From assembly GCF_018069625.1 (NCBI RefSeq), contig NZ_CP072941.1, positions 3,906,001-3,970,000 of the forward strand: a stretch of 64,000 bases of DNA. Reading direction: 5' to 3'. Source of the DNA: Streptomyces yatensis. Its GTDB lineage: Bacteria > Actinomycetota > Actinomycetes > Streptomycetales > Streptomycetaceae. This document shows positions 58,503 to 64,000 of this stretch, one piece after another (the stretch's first letter is position 1; every line of letters begins with the position of its first letter). The notes beneath the pieces are model-generated. The model had not been told where the DNA came from and searched no databases. It saw nothing but the letters and a program-made list of their open reading frames with translations. The position numbers and the translations under genes were made by a program.

Positions 58503-59252
58503 TCAGACGCCGGACTCCTTGGTCACCAGGTCGATCACCTCGTCGATGTCGTCGGTGAGGTGGAACAGGTCCAGATCGTGCGGGGACGCCTTGCCCTCCG
58601 CGATCAGGGTGTTCGTGAGCCAGTCGACCAGGCCCTTCCAGTAGGCGCTGCCGAAGAGGACGATCGGGAAGCGGGTGACCTTCTTGGTCTGGACGAGGGT
58701 GAGCGCCTCGAAGCACTCGTCGAGCGTGCCGAGCCCGCCGGGAAGCACCACGAACCCCTGGGCGTACTTCACGAACATCGTTTTTCGCACGAAGAAGTAG
58801 CGGAAGTTGACGCCGATGTCGACGTACGGGTTCAGGCCCTGCTCGTACGGCAGTTCGATGCCCAGGCCGACCGAGACGCCGCCCGCCTCGGTCGCGCCGC
58901 GGTTGGCGGCCTCCATCGCGCCGGGGCCGCCGCCGGTGATCACCCCGAAGCCCGCCTCGACGAGGGCCCGGCCGATCCGCACCCCCGCCTCGTACTCCGG
59001 GGACCCCTCGGGCGTACGGGCGGAGCCGAACACGCTGATCGCCGGGCCGAGCTCCGCCAGGGTGCCGAAGCCCTCGACGAACTCCGACTGGATGCGCATC
59101 ACCCGGAACGGGTCCTCGTGCACCCAGTGCGTGGCCCCCTGGGTGTCCAGGAGCCGCTGATCGGTCGTCTCGGGTCGCATCTGATGGCGGCGGCGCACGA
59201 CCGGGCCCAGACGCTGCTCGTGCAGCGCTCGCTCTTCTTCGGCGTTGCCCAC
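58503..59252 (-). CDS. LOG-family (TIGR00730) Rossmann-fold phosphoribohydrolase
   Basis: A 249-aa protein. The nucleotide-binding signature is GGGPGAMEAANRGA and the diagnostic LOG motif is PGGLGTLDE. Family members cleave cytokinin-type or plain nucleoside 5'-monophosphates to free base and ribose-5-phosphate. The physiological role in Streptomyces is open. The GTG at 59252 follows GAAGGGAG. Positional homologue Rv1205. Confidence 0.92.
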   Translation of the reverse strand: MGNAEEERALHEQRLGPVVRRRHQMRPETTDQRLLDTQGATHWVHEDPFRVMRIQSEFVEGFGTLAELGPAISVFGSARTPEGSPEYEAGVRIGRALVEAGFGVITGGGPGAMEAANRGATEAGGVSVGLGIELPYEQGLNPYVDIGVNFRYFFVRKTMFVKYAQGFVVLPGGLGTLDECFEALTLVQTKKVTRFPIVLFGSAYWKGLVDWLTNTLIAEGKASPHDLDLFHLTDDIDEVIDLVTKESGV

Positions 59253-59476
59253 TGTGTGCTCCCTTCGCCAAGACCAAGATCTGGTCAAAGATCTGTGGTT
59301 CAGGGTAGGCCCCCCGGGCGGCTTCGAGCCGAAATCCCGGCCACGCTCACCCACCGAACCGCTGATCACAGGTCCAACGGCCGCGAAGCGGCGTCAGAGG
59401 GTGCCCGACGGACCTAGCCGCCTGCGGCGGGCCGCTCCCCTCCCCGCCCCCCAACATATGCGGCTCCGTAGCGTGC

Positions 59477-59518
59477 GGGGCTCCCCCAGACCCCGCCGCC
59501 GAGGTCTGGGGGAGCCCC
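59477..59518. repeat. 16-bp perfect hairpin
   Basis: GGGGCTCCCCCAGACC (59477-59492) pairs with its exact complement (59503-59518) across a 10-nt loop. It resembles the widely dispersed Streptomyces GGGGGAGCC hairpins and may act as a terminator or repeat element. Confidence 0.85.
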
Positions 59519-59588
59519 GGCGGAGGCCGGGGCCGCGTCCCCACGCGACCGAGCCGCACATCGACGCAACCCAGCCCCTACGACGCGA

Positions 59589-59952
59589 CGCAACCCAGCC
59601 CCTCCGGCGATTGAGGAGCGAGGGCCAGGGGCGGAGCCCCAGCAGGCGCCAGGACCGAGCCCCACGCGGCGGTACTCCAGCCCCTCCGGCGATTGAGGAG
59701 CCAGGTCCGGGGCGGAGCCCCAGCGGGGGGCCGGGGCCGGGCCCCGCCACGCGGCGGAGCCGCACATCGACGCAACCCAGCCCCTCCGACGATTGAGGAG
59801 CGAGGGCCAGGGGCGGAGCCCCAGCAGGCGCCAGGACCGAGCCCCACGCGGCGGTACTCCAGCCCCTCCGGCGATTGAGGAGCCAGGTCCGGGGCGGAGC
59901 CCCAGCGGGGGGCCGGGGCCGGGCCCCGCCACGCGGCGGAGCCGCATATCGA
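59589..59952. repeat. 182-bp tandem duplication with four copies of a 24-bp element
   Basis: 59589-59770 and 59771-59952 are near-identical. Each copy holds two elements of the form CCAGCCCCTCCGGCGATTGA+GGAG, at 59595, 59677, 59777 and 59859. The element has inverted CTCC/GGAG ends and is a dispersed intergenic repeat in Streptomyces as far as I recall. Few differences (for example GGCGATT versus GACGATT) indicate a recent duplication. Confidence 0.9.
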
Positions 59953-60030
59953 TGCTGCGGGAAGGGGCGGGGAGGGGAAAGGCGCGCCGGGCCCCAGCGG
60001 CGGGGCCAACCGCCCGGCGCGCCGCTGGCG

Positions 60031-61101
60031 CTAACCGACCAGCCAGGCGCGCAGTCGCTCTTCGGCCTCCAGGACCGCCGCGACCGGCACGTGCTCCTCA
60101 CGGGTATGGGCCAGCTTCGGATCGCCGGGCCCGTAATTCACCGCGGGCACGCCCAGCGCCGAGAAGCGGGCGACATCGGTCCAGGCGTCCTTGGGGGCCA
60201 CCTCCACCCCGAGCGTCGCCACGAGCGCGGCGGCCGACGGGTGGGCGAGACCGGGCAGGGCGCCGGGCGCGCTGTCGGTGAGCTCGATGTCGAAGCCGGT
60301 GAAGACCTCGCGGACGTGCGCGAGCGCCTCCTCCTCGGAGCGGTCGGGGGCGAAACGGAAGTTCACCGTCACCGTGCAGAAGTCCGGGATGACGTTGGTC
60401 GCGTGGCCGCCGTCGATCCGTACCGCGTTGAGGCCCTCGCGGTAGGTGAGCCCGTCGATCTCCGCCCGCCGGGGGACGTACCCGGCCAGCCGGTCCAGGA
60501 TCGGCGCGGCCTTGTGGATGGCGTTCTCACCGAGCCAGCTGCGCGCGGAGTGGGCGCGCCGCCCCTGCGTGCTCACCCGTACCCGCAGGGTGCCCTGGCA
60601 GCCGCCCTCGACCTTGCCGTCGGTGGGCTCCAGCAGCACGGCGAAGTCCCCGGCCAGCCACTCGGGGTGATTCCTGGCCAGCCGCCCCAGCCCGTTGAGC
60701 TCGGCGGCGACCTCCTCGTGGTCGTAGAAGACGAAGGTGAGGTCGCGGTTGGGCTCGGGCACGGTGGCGGCCATGCGCAGCTGTACGGCGACGCCGGACT
60801 TCATGTCGGAGGTGCCGCAGCCCCACAACAGGCCGTCGTCGTCGAGGCGGGACGGCACGTTGTCGGCGATCGGCACGGTGTCCAGATGGCCCGCCAGCAC
60901 GACCCGCTCGTCCCGCCCGAGGTTCGTACGGGCGACGACGGCGTCCCCGTCCCGGTCGACGGTCAGATGCGGCAGGGCTCGCAGGGCCTGCTCCACGGCG
61001 TCGGCGAGCGCCTTCTCCTCACCACTGACCGAGGGGAAGTCGACGAGCCGGGCGGTGAGCCGGGCCGCGTCCAGGGACAGGTCGAGTTCTGGATGTGCCA
61101 T
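60031..61101 (-). CDS. dapE: Succinyl-diaminopimelate desuccinylase
   Basis: A 356-aa M20-family amidase of the succinylase lysine/DAP pathway. The metal-binding LAGHLDTVP is near residue 70, [11 protein letters not shown] near 95 bridges the metals, and the catalytic glutamates are in YDHEEV. The late zinc histidine is in HTREEHVPV. It provides meso-diaminopimelate for lysine and peptidoglycan. The ATG at 61101 gives the conserved start; a longer GC-rich frame upstream is spurious. dapC lies nearby. Confidence 0.94.
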   Translation of the reverse strand: MAHPELDLSLDAARLTARLVDFPSVSGEEKALADAVEQALRALPHLTVDRDGDAVVARTNLGRDERVVLAGHLDTVPIADNVPSRLDDDGLLWGCGTSDMKSGVAVQLRMAATVPEPNRDLTFVFYDHEEVAAELNGLGRLARNHPEWLAGDFAVLLEPTDGKVEGGCQGTLRVRVSTQGRRAHSARSWLGENAIHKAAPILDRLAGYVPRRAEIDGLTYREGLNAVRIDGGHATNVIPDFCTVTVNFRFAPDRSEEEALAHVREVFTGFDIELTDSAPGALPGLAHPSAAALVATLGVEVAPKDAWTDVARFSALGVPAVNYGPGDPKLAHTREEHVPVAAVLEAEERLRAWLVG

Positions 61102-61341
61102 ACGGCCGACCCTAGCGGTCGGCCCCGGCCCCCGACGGCCCCGGCCCGACGACCCCGGCCCCGGCCCGGCGGTCCGGCCGGTCCTGGTCCGACGCCCCGG
61201 GCGCCCCGAAGACCCCAGCGGCCCCCGCCCGGCGACCCCGGGCGGCCTCAAGCCAGCGAATCCCCGCGCCCAACATCCCGGCCCTCAAGCCGCTCGCGAC
61301 GTGGCGTTCCCCACCCCGCGCCCGTGATCCGGCGGGGCCGC

Positions 61342-62277
61342 GTGAGCTCCAGTACCGTGTGGCGCGTGCCCCTGTCCGTCTTCTCCCAACGCGCCCGACT
61401 GCTGCGGGCCGCGGTCGCCTGTGCCGTACTGCTGGCGCTGGCCGGATATCTGGCGGCGCAACTGCTGACGGGTGGTGTGGGGCCGCCGCGCTGTGTCGTA
61501 CGGGCGAACGGCGAGGATGTGCGGCTCTCCCCCGAACAGACCGTGAACGCCGCCACGATCGAGGCCGTGGCCGCCTCCCGCGGACTGCCGGAACGGGCCG
61601 TCACCATCGCGCTGGCCACCGCCCTGCAGGAGTCGGGGCTGCGCACCATCCGCCACGGGGACCGGGATTCGCAGGGGCTGTTCCAGCAACGCCCCTCCCA
61701 GGGCTGGGGCAGTGTGCGGCAGATCCGCGATCCGGTCTACGCCGCCGGGAAGTTCTACGACGACCTGGTGCGGATGCCCGGCTATTCGCGGCTGCCGCTG
61801 ACGGTGGCGGCGCAGCGGGTGCAGCGCAGCGGGTTCCCCCAGGCGTACGCCAAGCACGAGACCGAAGCGGTGGTGCTGACCGGCGCACTCACCGGGCGCT
61901 CCGGGGCGGCCCTCAGCTGCCCGGGGCCGCCGGACGACGGCCAGGCGGGCGATCCCCTGCGGGTACGGGCATCGCTGAAGCGGGAGTTCGGCTCCGAGAC
62001 GGAGGCGCGGCCGGCCGCGGCCGGGCACGGCGGCGGCAAACAGGCCGCCCCCTCGCCGCACACGGTGGTGGTTCCGGTGCCGAAGGCGGCGGCTCCGGGG
62101 CGCGCGGGGCAGCGCGGCTGGGAGATCGCACACTGGGCGGTGGCCCACTCGGACGAGTTGCGCATCGAACGTGTCTCTTACGGCGAGCGCGAATGGAACG
62201 CCAGGAATTCCGCGGCGGGTTGGCGTCGGGTCAAGGCGATTTCCGGGGCGGAAGTGCGGATCGTCACCATGCGATAG
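61342..62277 (+). CDS. Membrane-anchored extracellular lysozyme-like protein
   Basis: A 311-aa protein. The N-terminal membrane helix/signal anchor (AAVACAVLLALAGYLAAQLL, about 18-37) is followed by an extracellular domain with the pattern TVNAATIEAVAASRGLPERA...ALATALQESGLRTI and then DSQGLFQQRPSQGWG. This resembles a goose-lysozyme/SLT-like fold with glutamate in LQES as possible catalytic residue. Homologues are often labelled heavy-metal transporters, which nothing in the sequence supports. Starts GTG 61342, 61357 and 61366 are all possible. Confidence 0.72.
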   Translation: MSSSTVWRVPLSVFSQRARLLRAAVACAVLLALAGYLAAQLLTGGVGPPRCVVRANGEDVRLSPEQTVNAATIEAVAASRGLPERAVTIALATALQESGLRTIRHGDRDSQGLFQQRPSQGWGSVRQIRDPVYAAGKFYDDLVRMPGYSRLPLTVAAQRVQRSGFPQAYAKHETEAVVLTGALTGRSGAALSCPGPPDDGQAGDPLRVRASLKREFGSETEARPAAAGHGGGKQAAPSPHTVVVPVPKAAAPGRAGQRGWEIAHWAVAHSDELRIERVSYGEREWNARNSAAGWRRVKAISGAEVRIVTMR

Positions 62278-62305
62278 CGCAGGGAATCACCGCAGTTCAG
62301 GGCGG

Positions 62306-62334
62306 TTGACGGCGCGTTGTGCGGCACGTACGGA
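62306..62334 (+). promoter_or_regulatory. Candidate promoter for the Lys/Ala-rich exported protein gene
   Basis: TTGACG (62306-62311), a 17-nt spacer and TACGGA (62329-62334) give a sigma-70-like promoter about 160 nt before the gene. The leader in between has an unusually AT-rich stretch around 62350-62420. Confidence 0.4.
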
Positions 62335-62492
62335 GGAATGGGCCGGACGTATTACACGCAGAACCGGATAATGCGACGCATTGCCAACTCTTTGCCTTGT
62401 CTCACCGCAACCTTCGCGAGGTTCACGCGGTATTCACTGCGTCCGAATCGCCGGGCACCGCACGCCAATTGTCCCTCCGCCAAAGGAGAACC

Positions 62493-63059
62493 ATGTCCCT
62501 CCCTCTCACCCGTCGGATCGCCCGCGCCGCACTGCTGGTCGCGGCGAGCGCGGCACCCGTCGTCGGCGCCGCCGGCGTCGCGAGTGCGGCGGAGCCGGCT
62601 CAGCCGCAGTCCTCCAACCTGGGGCTGTCCTCGCTGGACCCCGCCTCGGTCGGTGAGGTCGCCGACGTCGCCTCGAAGCAGGTCGGGAGCACGGCGGGTG
62701 ACGTCAGCAGCAAGGCCGGCGGGACCGTCAAGGGGATCCTGCCGAGCAAGACCGCCCCGGCGACGGCGGCCCCGGCCAAGCCCGCGAAGCCTGCGAAGGG
62801 CGCGAAGGCCACCAAGACCACCAAGGCCGCCAAGGCCCCGGCCAGGGCCGCCCACGCCAAGCCCGCCGGTAAGGGCGAGGGCAAGGCCCTCGGACAGGGG
62901 AAGGGCAAGGGCGGCGCCCACGCCAAGGGCAAGGGCAAGGCCGCCAAGGCGGCCAAGCCCGCTCAGGCCGCCGCCCCGCAGGCCCCCGCGCCCGCCCCGC
63001 AGGGCCCGGACCTCCCGGTCAAGGACCTGCCGATCAAGGGCCTGCCGCTGCTCGGCTGA
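62493..63059 (+). CDS. Exported lysine/alanine-rich low-complexity protein
   Basis: A 188-aa secreted protein. A Sec signal peptide ends at VASAAEP (cleavage about residue 32). The mature part begins with a short ordered segment (SSLDPASVGEVADVASKQVG). It continues as a strongly basic K/A/G/P-rich tract with GKGKGG and AKPAKPAKG repeats, and ends in a PVKDLPIKGLPLLG motif. No enzyme domain is seen. It could bind teichoic acid, DNA or other anionic polymers in the wall. The ATG at 62493 has AAAGGAGAA upstream. Confidence 0.75.
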   Translation: MSLPLTRRIARAALLVAASAAPVVGAAGVASAAEPAQPQSSNLGLSSLDPASVGEVADVASKQVGSTAGDVSSKAGGTVKGILPSKTAPATAAPAKPAKPAKGAKATKTTKAAKAPARAAHAKPAGKGEGKALGQGKGKGGAHAKGKGKAAKAAKPAQAAAPQAPAPAPQGPDLPVKDLPIKGLPLLG

Positions 63060-63082
63060 TCCCGCAGGTCCAAACACGGGCG

Positions 63083-63115
63083 CCCGGGGAGTCTCGTACT
63101 CCCCGGGGCCCTCTT
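63083..63115 (+). terminator. Terminator after the Lys/Ala-rich exported protein gene
   Basis: A 10-bp stem (CCCGGGGAGT/ACTCCCCGGG) with a 5-nt loop, followed by CCCTCTT, 23 nt after the stop. Confidence 0.8.
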
Positions 63116-63120
63116 GGTCA

Positions 63121-63215
63121 TTCAGCCCAACCAGTCGGCTTCCGCTGTTCAGCCCGCCAACTCGCTTCTGCCGCTCAGCCCGCCAACTGGCTCGCGCTGT
63201 TCAGCCCGCCAGCCG
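63121..63215. repeat. 26-bp degenerate tandem repeat copying the dapC end
   Basis: Units TTCAGCCCGCCAAC(T/G) start at 63121, 63148, 63174 and 63200. The last contains the dapC stop (TCA at 63201-63203 on the plus strand) and its final codons Leu-Ala-Gly. Confidence 0.8.
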
Positions 63216-64000
63216 CCGTACCGCCGCCGCCACGCGCTCGTCCGTCGCCGTGAACGCGACCCGGACGTGCCGCTCCCCCGCCGTGCCGTAGAACTCGCCC
63301 GGAGCCACCAGAATGCCCAGTTCGGCAAGGGCGCCCACGGTGTCCCAGCACGGCTCGTCCCGCGTCGCCCACAGATACAGCGACGCCTCGCTGTGCTCGA
63401 TCCGGAAGCCCCGGCCCTCCAGCGCCGACCGCAGCGCGGCCCGGCGCCGCTCGTAGCGCTCGCGCTGCTCGGCCACGTGCTTGTCGTCGCCGAGCGCCGC
63501 GACCGTGGCCGCCTGCACGGGTGCGGGCACCATCATCCCGCCATGCTTGCGGATCTTCAGCAGCTCGCCCAGCACCGCCTCGTCACCGGCGAGGAAGGCC
63601 GCCCGGTAGCCCGCCAGATTGGACCGCTTGGACAGCGAGTGGACGACCACCAGCCCCTCGAAGGACCCGCCGGAGATGTCCGGGTGGAGCACGGAGACCG
63701 GGTCCGCCTCCCAGCCCAGCTCCAGATAGCACTCGTCGCTGACCACCAGCACCCCGTGCTCGCGGGCCCAGGCGACCGCGGTGCGCAGCTCCTCCTTGGA
63801 CAGCACCCGGCCCGTGGGGTTGGACGGGGAGTTGAGCCACAGCAGCTTCAGGCCCGCGGGCTCGAGATCGGTTGGCTCGTCGTACGGCACCGGCTCGGCG
63901 CCCACCAGCCGCGCGCCCACCTCGTACGTCGGATAGGCGAGCCGCGGGAAGGCGACCCGGTCGCCGGGGCCGAGGCCCAGCTGCGCGGGCAGGGAGGCCA
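63201..64000 (-). CDS. dapC: Succinyldiaminopimelate transaminase DapC (5' end outside window)
   Basis: The visible 266 codons are the C-terminal two thirds of a class I/II PLP aminotransferase. Present are LNSPSNPTGRV, the aspartate/tyrosine loop VVSDECYLELGW, the Schiff-base lysine in HSLSKRSNLAGYR, and the substrate arginine in RVAFTA near the C-terminus. Pairing with dapE two genes away supports DapC rather than another aspartate aminotransferase-like enzyme. The start codon is beyond the edge. The stop codon lies in a tandem repeat. Confidence 0.88.
   Translation of the reverse strand, partial: ASLPAQLGLGPGDRVAFPRLAYPTYEVGARLVGAEPVPYDEPTDLEPAGLKLLWLNSPSNPTGRVLSKEELRTAVAWAREHGVLVVSDECYLELGWEADPVSVLHPDISGGSFEGLVVVHSLSKRSNLAGYRAAFLAGDEAVLGELLKIRKHGGMMVPAPVQAATVAALGDDKHVAEQRERYERRRAALRSALEGRGFRIEHSEASLYLWATRDEPCWDTVGALAELGILVAPGEFYGTAGERHVRVAFTATDERVAAAVRRLAG

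Larger units (their letters stand above)
59253..60030. other. 778-bp non-coding region between dapE and the LOG gene
   Basis: No gene is supported; the open frames on both strands follow from the repeat content and high GC. The region contains, in order, the LOG promoter zone with AGATCT repeats (59276-59293), a 16-bp hairpin, and a 182-bp tandem duplication ending near the dapE stop. Confidence 0.7.

Noticed and set aside
59253-60030. Open frames of 100-230 codons on both strands in the dapE-LOG gap
   Set aside because: They arise from GC-rich tandem repeats, have repetitive products and no ribosome sites or recognisable domains.
59875-61341. Upstream extension of the lysozyme-like gene across dapE
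   Set aside because: It is antisense to dapE and has no family similarity; the membrane-anchor start near 61342 is sufficient.

Overview
The window looks like chromosomal core DNA from a Streptomyces. GC content is very high with strong third-position bias, many genes start with GTG or TTG behind AGGAGG-like sites, and the products are typical of actinobacteria: WblC/WhiB7, mycoredoxin, AdnAB, DUF3107, DUF3117, DUF3152, and a SigE/anti-sigma/HtrA/TatB set. From memory, gene order follows two blocks of the Mycobacterium tuberculosis chromosome. whiB7-uvrD2-mrx1-nudC-adnBA-ATL-moeZ-DUF3152-tetR-DUF3107-ferritin-rhlE matches the Rv3197A-Rv3211 region. corA-mgtE-like-mrp-tatB-htrA-rseA-sigE-O-methyltransferase-tag-DivIVA-folP2-LOG-dapE matches the Rv1202c-Rv1239c region, in the opposite order. 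I saw no tRNA, rRNA, insertion sequence, prophage or CRISPR array.

Layout. 1-13.6 kb holds stress and DNA-repair genes: wblC with its attenuated leader, uvrD2, mycoredoxin under a SigR-type promoter, nudC, an M20 dipeptidase, adnB, adnA and an alkyltransferase-like gene. 13.8-20 kb holds a very large flippase-like membrane protein with a kinase-like insert and two tandem lipoprotein peptidases. 20.1-26.4 kb holds moeZ and then a four-gene block: a PelF-type glycosyltransferase, a polytopic membrane protein, a sugar-nucleotide epimerase and a spherulin-4/GH135-like protein. This block interrupts the conserved backbone and looks like an uncharacterised exopolysaccharide locus. 26.6-36.3 kb holds a DUF3152 metalloprotease-like protein, hydrolases, a TetR regulator, DUF3107, a ferritin-like protein and a DEAD-box helicase with a repetitive basic tail. 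36.3-48.4 kb is mostly transporters and small conserved genes (NYN, MarC, PHP, SUFU, CorA, EamA, MgtE-like, DUF1003, Mrp). 48.5-54.9 kb is the envelope-stress cluster. 55-64 kb holds an enoyl-CoA hydratase, tag, a DivIVA-like gene, folP2, a LOG-family gene, dapE, two exported proteins and dapC (cut by the window edge), so both ends of the succinylase lysine/diaminopimelate pathway are present.

Three genome-scale signals are not explained by the genes. (1) The octamer CCGTAAGG/CCTTACGG occurs about 24 times, against roughly two expected from base composition. It falls in several reading frames, using rare codons, and also outside genes. (2) At least eight short tandem arrays (periods of about 14-28 bp) sit at or near gene ends, and five of them copy the stop codon of the adjacent gene. 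(3) A 182-bp tandem duplication with strong hairpins fills the dapE-LOG gap.

Starts were chosen from ribosome binding sites, overlaps with neighbours and family length. Where a longer frame was open but unsupported, the shorter gene is given.
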